From Branchiostoma floridae (lineage: Eukaryota; Chordata; Leptocardii; Amphioxiformes; Branchiostomatidae), in assembly GCF_000003815.2 (NCBI RefSeq), contig NC_049995.1, positions 9,061,802 to 9,125,801 of the forward strand: 64,000 bases of DNA, read 5' to 3'. The notes under the pieces are model-generated. The model searched no databases. It worked only from the letters and a program-made list of their open reading frames with translations, and was not told the origin of the DNA. The position numbers and the translations under genes are program-made. Below are positions 28,137 through 41,700 of this stretch, piece by piece (position 1 is the first letter of the stretch; every line of letters starts with the position of its first letter).

Positions 28137-31100
28137 ATGGCTGTCGCAGCTGGTTTAGAGTTGTTGTACAGTAGTGTTTGTGAGCAGGTTCAGAGCGAAC
28201 ACGATGCTCTGGTCTGCTTCCTGCACTGGGAAATGGTACAGTCCGGGTTCAAGTGCGTGGGGAAAGGAGATGAGGTAATGTCATGTTGTTATTCGTGTAG
28301 AAAATGATCGTGAACTGTGTTGAAAGTTGCTATCTCACCGCCCCCCTCCCTCTACTAACACCTTGGTCCTTCACTAGCTAGCCTTTTGCATGATCTAGAA
28401 GCAAATGTCGTAGTTGGCTTCCTTCCAAAGTGTTTTAGACTTGCGTGATATGTGCTAACGCCTAACCTCACCTGTTATTAAAAGTACTGAAAATTGGACC
28501 ACTACAAATATCATGCCTTTAATTCGATGGCAAAGATATTATAACACAGTGTCAATTGTCAAGAAGAAATTTAAGACCCATTCCATATTCCTATAGTCGT
28601 CAAAACGTAGAAATGCAATAAGAAAACGTAGAAGAAATGTGTGAAAATTTGATGGACATGCAGGCACTCTCTCATTGGTCGAACCACTTATTGCAAAGCT
28701 CTCAGTCATTGGTTGAACTGCTTATTGTGATGGACAATCAGGATTTATATACATGATATCATGTATCAGTTGAAGCTTGTGTATGCTTTGCTCACAGATA
28801 CTGTATACAAAGAAAGATTTAATCAATCACACAGTCATTGATTATATCACATGATATCAAATAAAAGAAATATCAGCAACAAGCATGTAATGCCTTATTT
28901 TCTTGTACTAGTTGTAGTTGTACACTTATATAAATAGGATGTTAAGATTTATCAAGAAATGTGTTTTTCCTTTTTTCAATTGAAGGCTCCAGTGAAAGCA
29001 AGTAAAGCGAAGAAGTCGGAGCTGTTACCACGGGGCTGGAACAGAACGCAGGACGTGTACGCGCTCAGATACCAGCCCAGCGATACAGAGGAGAACTACT
29101 TGATGAAGGCCATCAAGATGGATGACAGCTTGCTTGTACATGTCATGGTGGGGAGGATTGATTTTGGTCAAATCAGTTGCAAAGCTGCATTACCGTATGG
29201 GTTGGTAGAAAGAGCGGTACTGTTCCGACTGCAAAGAACTATGCTGTGTCTGGTCAGGGTGGCAAAAAACGCAATCTAAACTTTTCTATGTACGTGACCC
29301 CATAAATTGTAAATTCACATGCAGAAAAATTTGGACTACATTGTCTTCCACCTGGACTGGACCGCTCTTTCTGCCAACCCGGATCAGAATTTCTATCTTT
29401 GTAAGAAAACAGTAGTAGTAGACTGACAGTAGTAGTAGTAAAAGTAGTAAGAAAATGTCATGTATGCACAACTTGATGAAGACTGCTTTACCTACTGGTA
29501 GTTTTTAACAGAAAGAGAATTCATTTTCTTATATTTAAAACTCATGCTTCCTTAAACCTCCAAAACTCTTTTACTGTGAACAGTACCATTACAATGTGTA
29601 CTCAATACAATGTGTAATATTGCTTTCTATTGATTGTTGCCTCTTCTTGTTTCAGAGAGTCAAAGATGAAAAAGTTGGCAGTCTGACTTTAAACGTGAAG
29701 GACTACATCAACAAAAGTGACCTGCAAGACTTTGATAGGTTAGAGAAACACATTTTTTCTGCTCAATATAGATCATGTCCATTCCATTGGTAGCTCAATC
29801 AATTCATTTTCCTTCCTAGAGCCTTGCCCAAGGCCAATTATGTAATATACGCTGTAGTTCTACTTAGATTCATAATACAGTTTAATGTATTGTTTTAAGG
29901 TGAAATAAGATCATACCATTGTGCGATATTGTCAACTGTCAATTATAACTATCATTTATTTTATTCTGTATTGTAGCGTGTACAAGAACGTAGAATCCCT
30001 GGAGGCAGCTTTTCAGTCGGGAATCGTGGAAGAGTTCAAGCCTCAGAACAGATCGTCCAACGCCGCCACCAACAGCGAGGAACGAAAGGAAGACAAACCT
30101 GGCAGGTCGCAGCGGGCGCCGCGAATGGCAGACGATCCAGATCACGATCCCTTGCGGATTGGCCCGCCCAGAAGACCGAGAGATCCGTACAGACAGGGAA
30201 ACCCTGAATGGTAGTGGTCATAAATCGATGTATCTGAAACATTGTATTGTGTTTAAACTGTTATTGAAACATCTTTATGTCTATTTGTTTAACAAGGCTT
30301 ATTCAAATGGATTAAAGATTTAATAGACATCTAGAATTAAGCAAAAGTCAATTAAAAATATCAACAAAAACTCTAGCACAAACTCATTTTGAGGGTTCTT
30401 CGTCATCTGGATTTTACAGATTTATCTAATTCGAGTTTAAACAAAGAAGTCAGTTATTATATGACCTGTATTCAACTTTCTATATGAATTGTCATGTGTA
30501 GCTGAAATATCCATTTTCCAGGGGTGAGCCCTCCAGACCATACCCCAGTGTTGGCACAGGAGACCTGGACCCTTTCAGGTACTGCAATTGATTACAGAAG
30601 TATAGCAAGTATACGTGTCACACTTCCACATTCTAAGAATTAGGGTGACTGACTAGTCTTTAATTTATGCTATAGACATCTAAAGCTCTCCCCAAAGCAC
30701 TAAACCTTGGTTGAACTATTTTCCAGTGGAGGGATAGGAGGAGGCATGTTAATGGATCCGATGAGATCAGGTTATCCCAGGGGACCTCTCAACCCCTCTG
30801 CTGGGATCCCTGGCATGGTGCCCAGGTAAGGACCTACCATCATCACTATATATGTCAACCTTTCCAAGGTGTTTGAAATTATGTGACAATTTTAACTTTA
30901 TATTGGATCTGTACACAAAATAAAGCACTTACCAACAAGCTTCTGATTAGTCCTCTGATCCTTTAATATCAAGTTGAAATGACCCAAAGCCTATGTCACA
31001 CATCCAGACCAGACGTGACATCAGCAATGGGTCAAAGGTGCTTGGAAGTTATCCAGGGCCTCCCTGAAAAGCAGTGCTTGTCACTGATGGGAGCCTACCC

Positions 31101-31955
31101 TGGTTAAAGAAGACAGAAATAAATAAATAAGTTGGTATCGGCCCCCGTCTCGGTTTGAAAATTCAAAATTCTCTCTTCATCTTTTGTTTTCAAATTGATA
31201 CTCTCTTGATCTTGTCCATTCTTGTAGTGTACACTTATATGCTATTGTGATTCACCTGTTATGATGTAGCCTTTTGATCTGTTAGCTCTGAGTGATCATA
31301 TAATATCTGTTGTATATTATTCTACATCCAAACCTTTTGTTTATTGTTTCTGTATAGGGGTTCAGTCCCACCAGGTGCCAGGTTTGATCCCATTGGTCCT
31401 GTTACAGGGGGTGCCATGAGGGGGTGAGTACATTGTACATGTTGGTCACAGTTTTACTGAATTTTGATCACAGTGATCATAATACTTTTGGCTCAAATAA
31501 TGCACACACATACTAAGCCAATCATGGCCTTTATATTTAATGAATCCAGACCTACTCCAGACCATGGTTTGAAATTATATTATATGACTTGGCAAGAACC
31601 TCTGTTGAGATTGCTTCCAGGCTACAACTTACAAGACCCAACCTAGCGGAGATTTAAGTCGTGGGACGGTCCTAGATGATGACATGGGCTTAATACTAGT
31701 ATTAAGAATAGACTGTCAATTTCAATTGATATTATTCCTATATATGAAGTTAGACAGAATTTTGATGCCTATACTAGAGTAGATGAATACCTACTCATTG
31801 TTATGCATATATTCCTTTACTGATATTGATTATTGATTTTGTATGTAAAGTGCAATATCAGGATTAATGTTTAAACTTTAATTCTTGGTGTGATCTTTTC
31901 CAGCCCGGATCCTGACCACCTCCCCCCACCTGGTTTTGACGACATGTTCATGTGA
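28137..31955 (+). CDS. PSMF1: Proteasome inhibitor PI31 subunit
   Basis: Eight exons: 28137-28274, 28986-29147, 29656-29738, 29977-30210, 30522-30578, 30727-30825, 31358-31423 and 31904-31955 (stop TGA). Product 296 aa (human about 271). Phases are 0,0,2,2,2,2,2. The start at 28137 was chosen because AAGLELLYSS aligns with the family N-terminus; an in-frame ATG at 28086 lies upstream. The N-terminal FP domain (about 1-150) contains HDALVCFLHWEMV, KSELLPRGWN, DVYALRY and LTLNVKDYI. The C-terminal half is Pro/Gly-rich with repeated DPL/DPF motifs (DHDPLRIGPP, DLDPF, PPGARFDPIGP, PDPDHLPPPGFDDMFM). PI31 binds and modulates the 20S proteasome and serves as an adaptor for proteasome transport; the FP domain dimerises and binds Fbxo7. 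The terminal MFM replaces the MYL-type HbYX motif. The exon 2 donor (ATG|GTGGGG) is weak. AATAAA at 32887-32892 is a plausible poly(A) signal. Confidence 0.95.
31060..31135 (+). repeat. SINE-like tail in PSMF1 intron
   Basis: ctgaaaagcagtgcttgtca, ctgatgggagcctaccctgg, ttaaagaagacagaaataaataaataa: a conserved body followed by an (AATA)n tail, the usual form of a retroposed SINE 3' end. The family is not identified. Confidence 0.5.
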
Positions 31956-33689
31956 TTCACCAAGCTCCTGCAAATCCTGCTACAACATGCTATAACTCTA
32001 TTAAAAGGCCATAAAAACTTCATTTTGTGAACGATTATTCTAGGATCTTCTAGTGTAGACTGCAAATCTAATATGCAGGACTGTATGATTAAAGAAGAAT
32101 GAATCTTCTTTTGCAATTGTTTTCTTGAAGTTGAAGCTAATAAGCTTAAAAGATGATGTATTTGTTAGTAAATACATAACGTTAATTATTTTTTATGTGG
32201 TTACAGATTCAATTGCTTGAAGGTTTTGAGAACCAATTAAAAAGTGTCATGCTGAAGTTTGGACTTAAGATAAGCTAGTTCACGGTTTGAAGTATGTATG
32301 CACAATGCCAATGCACTGTTTGTAATATTTCAAAGTTGAATGTTCTTGAATGATTTCAATGATGTGTTGGTAGGGGTCTTCAACTTCGACATATTTCCCA
32401 CATTGCATCTGACACTCATGTGCATGAACATTTGAAATCATGAAATAGCTTATTGCTAGAATTGAATGTACAGTACATGTCAAACATGACTATCTAATGT
32501 TTCTCATTCAACTCATTAGATAATGTATTGTTGCAATACCTATTATTTTGCATGGAATTTTTTGTTGTTTCACTGATCTTGATGGCTTGAACTATTGTAA
32601 AACTGGTTATTCATTTATAAACGTGATATAAAAAATGAAGTCTGAGTGAGATTCTAGAATATTTAATATGTAGAATACTTTAAATGTACTACATATGGCC
32701 TTTTCTTTTTCTGCTTTTCATATTTCCACTTAAGGTACTCAAATTTCAACATTTATACCATCAGAAATTGGTATATCATATATGAGTGTTCTTGCAAAAT
32801 GTAATTTATAAGGACAAATACATATAATGTTTGAGTGGAATGTTTATTCAGTTAGTCATAGAGTGTTATATATTGTTACATCTTCAAATAAATGGTCGTA
32901 TTACCACCCAATTAAAGCAGACTTTGTGAGAATATTTTGTGTCAGTATTGCCTAAATTTCTCCCAGATGACCGAATTGATATATTGCACCAATGGCATGG
33001 TCTCATTCTTCAACACATTACACCAGTACAGAAACATTTGCCATGACTACACAACAAATGTAACAAATCTTACTCAATTCAGGAAGGCTGTAGCTTTCTG
33101 CTCGTGTAAGTTTGCTTGTGTTAACAATACCAGATGTTGGAAAAAAGCAGTCCAGTCTGCGTGGTCTGCCTCATAAACACCTCAAACGACCTCAAACAAC
33201 CTCAAACAATCTCAAACAGCTCTAATAAAAAAAATATGTAGTGTACATCGGGCAAGGAGGTTTTTTTTAACCTCCTTGCATCGGGCAACAACCTTGTGTG
33301 GCTCTCTGGATACAATTTGTTCTGCATTTATGAATAAAAATTGCTGTAAGTCCTAAGTATTTACCAGTTATTCCGGTTTAATCCACCAGTTTCCAGATTT
33401 ATTAATGCAATTTCTCGTCGCCATATTGGATTGTCTTGAGTTAGGAGTCTGCATGGAAAAGTTTTTGATACCTTCTAGCTACAGACGACAGTAAGATAAA
33501 ACTGTGGATGTTGTAATTAATTAATTGGCTCATAGATTATAGCCTAGCACAATTCAATCATTGTCAACTTATAATACTTGTATTGAATAATGGCCTCTAT
33601 GTTATTATCTTCACGTACCAAACACCCTAAACGTTTCATGTCTGTAAATAATTTTCTCATAGCTGAAAATCAACACTCTTGTTTACACC

Positions 33690-33852
33690 CAACATCTGCT
33701 TGGAGATGAGCCTGTCCTTTGTGAAGGCGCGGTGCATGCCGGGTAATGGGGGAGGGCTTTCTTTGCAGGTTTGGGCCTGCCGCTTCTTTCCTCAATTTTT
33801 CTTCCGTTTTGGACGTTTTCTCCGGGATTTTGTCATCCGAAAACAAGCACAG
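33690..33852 (+). promoter_or_regulatory. Candidate AGO promoter and noncoding first exon
   Basis: Relatively GC-rich block with gcatgccgggtaatggggga, ending in AAACAAGCACAG|GTAAGAAA, a strong 5' splice site with no coding homology upstream. A matching 3' splice site, ttgtccag|GGTCCAAC, occurs at about 38660-38668, 75 bp before the AGO ATG. The pairing is inferred from signals only. Confidence 0.35.
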
Positions 33853-34539
33853 GTAAGAAATAACGTCCTTGTGCCGCTTTTGATAACATTTTGTGCCCTC
33901 TAAATCTTTATTAGACTGATTTATTTTGAATCTATCGAGGGTGTCCATTCTTGACTTTCAAAATGTATTCAAGGGGGGGGGGGTATGTTATTCAGACGAT
34001 TTTGTCGTAAAATTCTGTTCATATTGATATCAAATCCAAACCTTGTACCATAGATTGATATTTTATTTTGTAGTGGGCACCTTTAAGTTGTTTTACGTTG
34101 GTAAATGGGGCTGTAAGCCGTAGTTCTCGCTGTATTTTCTAAAAAGGTTACAGCTATATAATCCCACCCACTCACGAAAATCACCTCGTATATACGGCCG
34201 TATATTCTCGTAAGATCGTAAAATTCTCATGGATTGTCTTGCCCTTTCTCACATAAATTCTTGTCTCAATGATTTTGAAAAGGAAGTCTCCACACATGGT
34301 ATATGTTTGTCTTAACATTATCTGTGTGGAAAATGCTTTGTTATAATTTTGTATCCTCAAGGAGTCAAAGAGGTTACTACTAATACTAGTACTCATAATT
34401 TGGTATCTTTATCCCTGGAGACTCATGTGAATGGTTTTGGTGATATCTTTTACATGTTCACGTACGAAATCATGGAACAGCTATAATTTGACGATAACAG
34501 TTTTTGCATGTCCGGGGCATGAAGATACCCTTTTCCTAT

Positions 34540-34925
34540 ATGGTTTTCTGCACATTCCTTGGAGTCTTACCTACTGCGCCAGGGGTTAGCCGTCTTTAAA
34601 AAAAACCTTACTAAGTACTCCACAACGCTACCTGTCACAAATATTTCTCAATGTTGTAATAACCAGAGTTACCAACCTAGGATTGATGTGTTCAAAAATT
34701 CGTACTTTCCCAGAACTATTATAGAGTGGAATTTGTTATCACCAAGTACTGTAGGGGCATTTTACCTGGGTAGTTTTAAAGAACGTTTGCAGATAGATGT
34801 GCAAAAGCTATGTGTGACTGGTCGTTTGGTGTAATATAACCAGCTGCTGCCTCGCCGCGTGCCTGCGAAGCTGGTGTGTTACGCCGAACGGCGGTTATAC
34901 CGGTTATATAGATACAGATATAGGA
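34540..34925 (+). pseudogene. Non-LTR retrotransposon 3' end (CR1-like RT tail)
   Basis: The plus strand encodes RIDVFKNSYFPRTIIEWNLL followed by SPSTVGAFYLGSFKERL, the typical last residues of CR1/RTE-type reverse-transcriptase ORFs (..FFPRTI.EWN.LP..V....S...FK..L). A stop at about 34834 is followed by a 3' UTR and an atatagatacagatat tail. Truncated at the 5' end. The same family is nested in the satellite at 24277-24557 on the other strand. Confidence 0.85.
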
Positions 34926-35509
34926 TGTACAAAATGACCAATAAACTGGTGGACGTACCAACTGATAAGTATCTGATACCAGCTCAAAAAAGAACCGGAT
35001 GGCCATATTGGACAGCGTTTAGAAACGTTTGATACCTGTTGGTACCACTCCCGGGAATCTTTTGAAGCGTTGTCAGTCATGTTCGGTAACGTTTCGGCCA
35101 CAAACAGGATGCTTGGAATCGTTACCAACAGGTACTGACCATCTCCGAATGCTGTCCGATATAGCCAATAGCCTTTTCCATGACTCCGTACATGAACATG
35201 TATAACTATAAGATATCAGCAGAAAGCTTGTGTATTCAGAGTCTCCAGGGCTAAACAATACTTATAGGCAGACATATTTTACATTTGCCACGAAAGCATT
35301 GCTATTTTTGTGTTGGTTACTGATTGCCAATTGGTTTATAATTTGATGCATATTTTTCAAATTGCATGTAAAATTTATGCCAACATTCAACTTAATATTG
35401 ATTGAAAAAATTACTTACATTCTAAAGTAATAAAACATTTTGCAATGGGCTTATAAATCTGAACCTCTTTGGCTTTGACTTTGAACATGATGTAACCTGT
35501 CGTTGTATG

Positions 35510-35760
35510 CAGCATGTACATGTGCCAACACTGCACAGTATACCAGTCCACACATACGGACAAGCCAAAAACAATACTTTGCTCCCTCAGGATGAAGTAG
35601 GACTAGGAGATGCTTAGAATAATAGAAAGGTTGAACAGGGCTGGGTTCATTGACTTGTTTTGTAGTTCGTTGACTTGTTTTGTCCCAATTCAAGTTCTTC
35701 CATCTGCCCATGGAAGTTGGAATGGATAAGGCGCTACCCTTTTTGCCCAAATTTAGGTAT
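35510..35760. repeat. Interspersed repeat shared with 39790-39960
   Basis: acaagccaaaaacaatactt, tgctccctcaggatgaagta matches acaagccaagaatagtactt and ccttggggatgaagtaaa in AGO intron 2, as do neighbouring gcatgtac/ggcattgctc portions more loosely. Probably a SINE family; ends not determined. Confidence 0.5.
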
Positions 35761-36083
35761 ACTGGTGTGATATGTGAAAAATAAAGAGCGACGACCTCTA
35801 TAATTCTTGTTTTACTTTAAACTGAAACGAAGTAGAGATAGGTAAAGGTACATTTTTTGGGAGCTGAGATCATGTACAAAAGAATTTATAACCAAACTTT
35901 AACAAAGACAAAAGTATAGTATAGGTCTGTATGAAGATATTTCACCAAGGTCTACATGATACGTCTACATAGGATTTACCCCCAAATAGCCACATAATAA
36001 CTAAGGGGTCAATGTATTGGGAAAATCCTGAAAAAATTTGCTCTGAATCTGATCATGGCTTCACACGTACAGTAGACAGGTCA

Positions 36084-36292
36084 ATGTAAATGCATTTAAG
36101 TTCGCGGGGATTTAATTTCGCGTTAGCGGGAAAGTGGAGTGTTCGCGGTGGTTTTAAGTTCGCGGTAGTGCCATACATTGTAGTCACATTCTGTAATGGA
36201 AAAATAGTCACTGTGGTTTCAAGTTTGTGGTAAGACTGCCTCGCGAAAACCGCGAACATAAAGCCACCGCAAACATTTCTGCATTTACAGTA
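36084..36292. mobile_element. Palindromic MITE (TACTGTAAATGC family)
   Basis: atgtaaatgcatttaagttc at the left and gcatttacagtaatt at the right form the ends; the arms contain gttcgcggtggttttaagtt and cgcgaacataaagccaccgc. It is a near relative of 14804-15015, in the AGO upstream region. Confidence 0.8.
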
Positions 36293-38370
36293 ATTACAAG
36301 CTTGTTCATGGGTGGGGACATAGTTCCTCTTGTTTGTAACAAAAGACTTGGGGTTGGGCATGTGCTTGTAATTCACCATTGGTGGTTCTATTTCAGTATT
36401 TGTGTCAATGAACTTGAAGTCGTGTAGTTGAGTGTAATTACTGTAAATCTTGAATGTTCTTGATGGTATTGCTTTGGTGGTTTTTGGTAGTTACCTCCCC
36501 ACCACGAATTTATGACACTGAATAAAAATGTCGGTTCTCCAGTTGACCAGGGAGCGGCCCTATAATAAAAACGAAATTTTACGATGAAAAACTTGGCCAA
36601 AATACACTACTAACTACTGATTTAAAAGCCTACTTTTCCCCCATGACGCCACCAACTATGAACGCACGTGCCCGATGTTATCCAAATCGATGTCGCTTTT
36701 GTGGTCATGAGGATGTCAATTTGCAATTCTGGGTAACGAGAAACAGTTTCAGATCCACCGCAAGAGGAGGTTTTAATAAATCCTTTTCATATCCAAAACG
36801 GTGTGTTCATGATGGCAAATTTATCCATTTCAACTTGCCAAACGGACAGATCCATTTGATTTTTGGCATCATGAACGAGGCCTAATTTGGGAAATAAGGT
36901 TCTTTCTTGCCTGTTTCAAACTGGTTCTACTATATGCAAGCTTGGCGTTACCGTTGTGCTGTGTGTCATTGAACTACATTTTTTTTAAAAAGTTCTGTTG
37001 GCAAGGAATCAACTGGCAGCTGTCAGGCACAAGTTTCTGGTCCACAGCTTCTAATGTGGCGATCAAACGTGCTTGACGGAAGCTTCTCAAAAGAATCCCT
37101 TATCAACATCTGTGACCTTATACTTATAGCTACGTGCAGTATTTTTTTTACTGTATAGGTTGCAGAGTACAGACATAAATATATAGTAGTGGTCTTTGTC
37201 TTTGTAAATTTTAAATATTTATATGCGGTGGCTTTATTCCCGCCATTTTTGCAGTGACTACGACTGATACTCGTACTGTTAATACTAAAAATAGGCATTT
37301 CCATTTAGTATTAGGACTGGTGTACTAAAGTACTGTTTCAACTGTCAACTTCAAGCTTGCTTTCAAGAGTGTATTTTTCCCAGTACTTAAAATCTCAGAA
37401 TTAGATATTCAGGTCATTTATATGTTAAAAAAAGAACCATATGTAAATCTTATGATTATATTTGATGCACAAGTTTGTAATGATCCCACATGAGGAAGTG
37501 AAACCATGAGCTTGAGCAATCTTATCAGAGCAATGACTCATCATGTAAACACGATACAATAACTGTAAAACATGAAATATTTGCGATGGTCTTATTTTCA
37601 AAGTAACCTCTCCACTGTAAAATTGTGACACTTCAAATATACATTTCCATAGTACTACGGTACTACAAAAGTGTATGAACCACAAACTAACATTTTAAAT
37701 ACTGCAAAACCTCTTTACTTAATCTATTGTGATATTAAGTCTCTATAAAGATAAATAACTTTACAGTGGTCTACAATTTCGACATCAGCAATACTAGTAT
37801 TCACTTGGCCAAGAACAGACACGATAATTCGTTAGACAGTAGTATTTTCCCTTTTTTTAATACATGACTTCAAAAGGTAGGCATAAATGATCATGGAATA
37901 TCCGGACCAATGTTAGATGTAACTGTTGATTTTAAAATATATACAATGCAAGCTAATATCCATAAACCTCACTGAAAAGAAAGTTTATGTCAATGATAAC
38001 AAAGCTGCTATTATTGTTTTTCATGAATGTATTAAGCAGTTGCTTTATCATTTATGAATTATTTGTATATAGAAGACAGACTAATTAAAGCATAAATGCT
38101 ACTGTTATTCATAATTCATTTATTTTTGTAATGAACACCATAAAAAAAAAATTGCCAACATACCAGTCCCTAGGTCTATGTCGGTAGTAATTTTGTTTTG
38201 TGACACTAACTTGCATAGTCAGCTCTCTGGTGTCCAACCTTTTGTATGAATGATGATTGATTATAACTGATTTGGTGTCATATCAGAGTTTCAGAACGTT
38301 TTGTGGTAGTATGTTGACTCTTTTGTCTCCAAGATTGTTTATAATATTCATACATTGCTGAGACATACAG

Positions 38371-38683
38371 CTTGACTGTTGTTTCTATATTCTTTTGGGG
38401 TCAAACATTGAGAGATACATTGTACTACTACTGTGACTACTATTAGTATTACTACATTTGCACTGTAAATGCCTTTAAGTTTGCAACAATTTAATTTTGT
38501 GGTAGGAAGACAATAGTGTTTACATATTGGTCTATATTAAGTTCAGGCGCTATAGTCACAAACTGTACAGTAATGAAAACATTGGTTTTCGTCAGGGCGA
38601 AAATTTAATGAAATACAGTAATGGTGATTGCACATGTGGCTTGACTGTTGTTTCTGTATTGTCCAGGGTCCAACATTGAGAAG
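38371..38683 (+). repeat. Direct duplication at the presumed AGO 5'-UTR acceptor, with a degenerate MITE between
   Basis: gcttgactgttgtttctata followed by ttcttttggggtcaaacattgaga (from 38370) recurs as gcttgactgttgtttctgta followed by ttgtccagggtccaacattgaga (from 38639). Only the second copy has the CAG acceptor. A degenerate TACTGTAAATGC-type MITE (38460-38620) lies between the two. Confidence 0.65.
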
Positions 38684-38742
38684 TACTACACATTAGTTAC
38701 CAGTTGGAGTAGACAGCCCTAGCACACACACAAGTCTTCAGG

Positions 38743-41700
38743 ATGGCATTACCAGGAATGCCTCCACTTCGGCCGCCGGGCGATCCAAGTAAGTACATGT
38801 TTGTTTGTTTGTTTGTTTGTTTTTTGTAACCGATAAACTGCAATAACTGTTTTTATGCATAACACCACCGTTTTGTACAGTACATACAAGCTTGGTAAGA
38901 CTGGACTGTAAGGTTTGATCCGCTCAGAGATGGAGTCTTAAGACTCTTACTGTTTTTTAAACAAAGTGCCTCTAGCTCAAGAGAGTTCCTAACCTTAGCT
39001 CTAGGTACTCATTTTCATCTGAGTGGAAAAAGGAAATGGATGTTAAGTGCCTTTAAGAAGGACATGTAACATTTCAGGCCAGAAACAACATTCCACTGAA
39101 TGCCTGTATACTACCACCTAAGAAAAAACACATTCATCTAAAGTGATAAAGAGATGTGCCAATGCCAAGCACCAGTAATCCTGAGGTATATACACTTCAA
39201 ATGTTTTAGGTACACTTAAAGACATTCTTGAGAAGGCATCTACAAGTATATATATTTTTTTATCTGGTGGTATACGTTGACATTTAATGGAATTAAGAGA
39301 GTTGATGTTACAATTCTTAGTCAGAAACAGGGAAAATACTTTCTATCCTTGATTACTATCTAATGCCCCATTTACTCTTGTTTTTAAGTTGGACCCCCAC
39401 CCATCGGTCCACCGCTTGGTATCCCCCCTCCGGTGGCGCTGGACAGGTTCTGTTGCCCCCGACGACCCGACATCGGAACGGTGGGACGACGCATCAGCCT
39501 GCGGGCCAACCATTTCAAAGTCTCCATGCCGAAAGGCGACCTCCACCATTATGACATCAGTATTATCCCAGACAAATGCCCTCGCAGAGTCAACAGGTAA
39601 GATACCGACTTCATTGCAACTACAATATGATAAAACTACCTCCCTGTGAAATAGTAGTCTCTCCCATTGACCCCATGATCTGGAATGTCTGTCAGCTGTC
39701 AAACAAGGCTGATAGATGACTAATTCTATCAACTTTGTGTCACTTCGTGTTATTCAGGTAGCTGTTAGCTTCTTCCCATCACTTCCTGTCACTCTAGGCG
39801 ATCAGAGATGGCAGACTTCACCCCTTTGCCCATACTGCTTTGCAACCCTTCCAGTCCCACAGATAGAAATAGTAGCAAGGGTGTATGGCATTGCTCTCTT
39901 GTGTATGTTGGAATACTGACAAGCCAAGAATAGTACTTTTCTTCCTTGGGGATGAAGTAAAAATAAACTAAAGTGGCAAGATGTAAACATGACATGAATC
40001 TGCTCAGTGTATTTTATAATTCTTTTTTTAGATTTCCACATTGATATTTTTTGTTACATTTATATAATTATGTATAGATATCAGCACCAGTTTGTCTCCC
40101 AAAAAAAGTGTTATTATTTTACAAAAACTTGAGGCAGGCCATTAATATCTAAAGCCATGTATGCTAACGCCTAAAATCGAATAGTCAAAAGCTTGAGTCT
40201 AAAACTTGATTGTTCTTTTGACAGAGAGATCATTGAAAAGATGGCCCAAGCGTACGCCAACCGGATCTTCGGGGACCTCCGTCCTGTCTTCGATGGACGC
40301 AAGAACCTGTACACCAGGGATCCTCTTCCAGTGGGAACAGAAAAGGTACGGAAGAACGATAGTTCATACGTGAACTTGAGGAAAATATGGCTTGTACATG
40401 ACTTTGTACTGTATACGTTTATCCAGATCATAGTTGTTGAATCATTCATTGTTTGTAGTTTTGACAAAAGTGCATCTTTGCACTGTCAATGAGAATGTTT
40501 CAGCGTTGGAGGAATGTACAAAATGTTGATGAATAACTAATTCTGTCAACTCTGAACTTTATTTGTCACTCTGGCAACCCTGGTTTATGTGTTGCACCCT
40601 TTGTTTTGAAAGATATAAAATACTGTCTGAACATGTTTTTGGTGGAGCTTAACGTGACATTACCCTGGGATGGTGGTTTGATAAATCGCTAATTCTGTCA
40701 ACTCTGAACTTTTCTTGCTGTCACCCTGAAAACCCTGACTTACTTGATTTTAAAGATGTCAATACTGTCTGATCGTGTTTTTAGGTAAAACTTGACCTTG
40801 CATTACCTTGGGATAGTGGGTTGATGAATCATTAATTCTGTCAACCCTTAACTTCACTTGCTTTCACTCTAGTAACCCCAACTTATATGTTGCAACCTTT
40901 GGTTTGAAAGGATGGAAGATATAAAATACTGTCTGATCATGTTTTTAGGTTGGCTTGACATGAAGTTACCCGTGTACGACAAGTTAATAAATCACCAATT
41001 CTGTCAATTCTGAACTTAACTTACTGTCACTCTAGTAACAGGGACAGCAAGTAGAACTAGTATATGTTTCACCCTTGTTTTGAAAGATATCTCAATACTG
41101 TCTGATTGTGTTTTAGGTGGAGCTTGACGTGACGTTACCATGGCCGTTGATAAATCACTAATTCTGTCAACTCTGAACTTAACTTCCTGTCACTCTAGTA
41201 GCAGTGACAGAAAGTAGAACCAGTGACTTATGTGTTGCACCCTTTGTTAGAAAGATATAAAATACTGTCTGATTGTGTTATAGGTGGAGCTTGACGTGAC
41301 ATTACCCTGGACTGCTGATAAATCTCTAATTCTATCAACTCTGAACTTAACTTACTGCCACTCTAGTAGCAGTGACAGCAAGTAGAACTAGTATGTGTTG
41401 CACCCTTGTTTTGAAAGATATCTCAATGCTTCCTGATCGTGTTTTCGGTGGAGCTTGATGCAACATTACCTGGGGACAGTGGGTTGATATTGATAAATCG
41501 CTTATTCTATCAACTTTGAACTTAACTTCCTGTCACTCTAGTAACAGTGACTGGAAGTAGAACTACAGTGGATTCCAATTATTCGTATTACGCCTTTTTG
41601 GATAATTCGGGTAATCGGATAGAATTACGAAATCCCAAAACATTTGCCATTCATTCTATTGTTTAGAACATCGCAGAATTGGATAACCCACGGTCTCAAA

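Larger units (their letters stand above)
31956..38742. other. PSMF1 3' UTR and PSMF1-AGO intergenic/5' region
   Basis: The first approximately 930 bp probably form the PSMF1 3' UTR (AATAAA at 32887). Beyond that lie a short tandem 'ctcaaac(g/a)ac' repeat (33176-33225), a hairpin GCAAGGAGGTT/AACCTCCTTGC (33252-33279), a candidate noncoding first exon of AGO (about 33690-33852), a non-LTR 3' end (34540-34920), a SINE-like repeat shared with AGO intron 2 (35510-35760), a MITE (36084-36292) and a degenerate relative (38460-38620). No further coding exon was recognised. Confidence 0.55.

Noticed and set aside
40642-41470. Additional alternative versions of AGO exon 4
   Set aside because: Copies contain only the first 20-30 coding bases, followed by intron sequence with no donor; they cannot be cassette exons.
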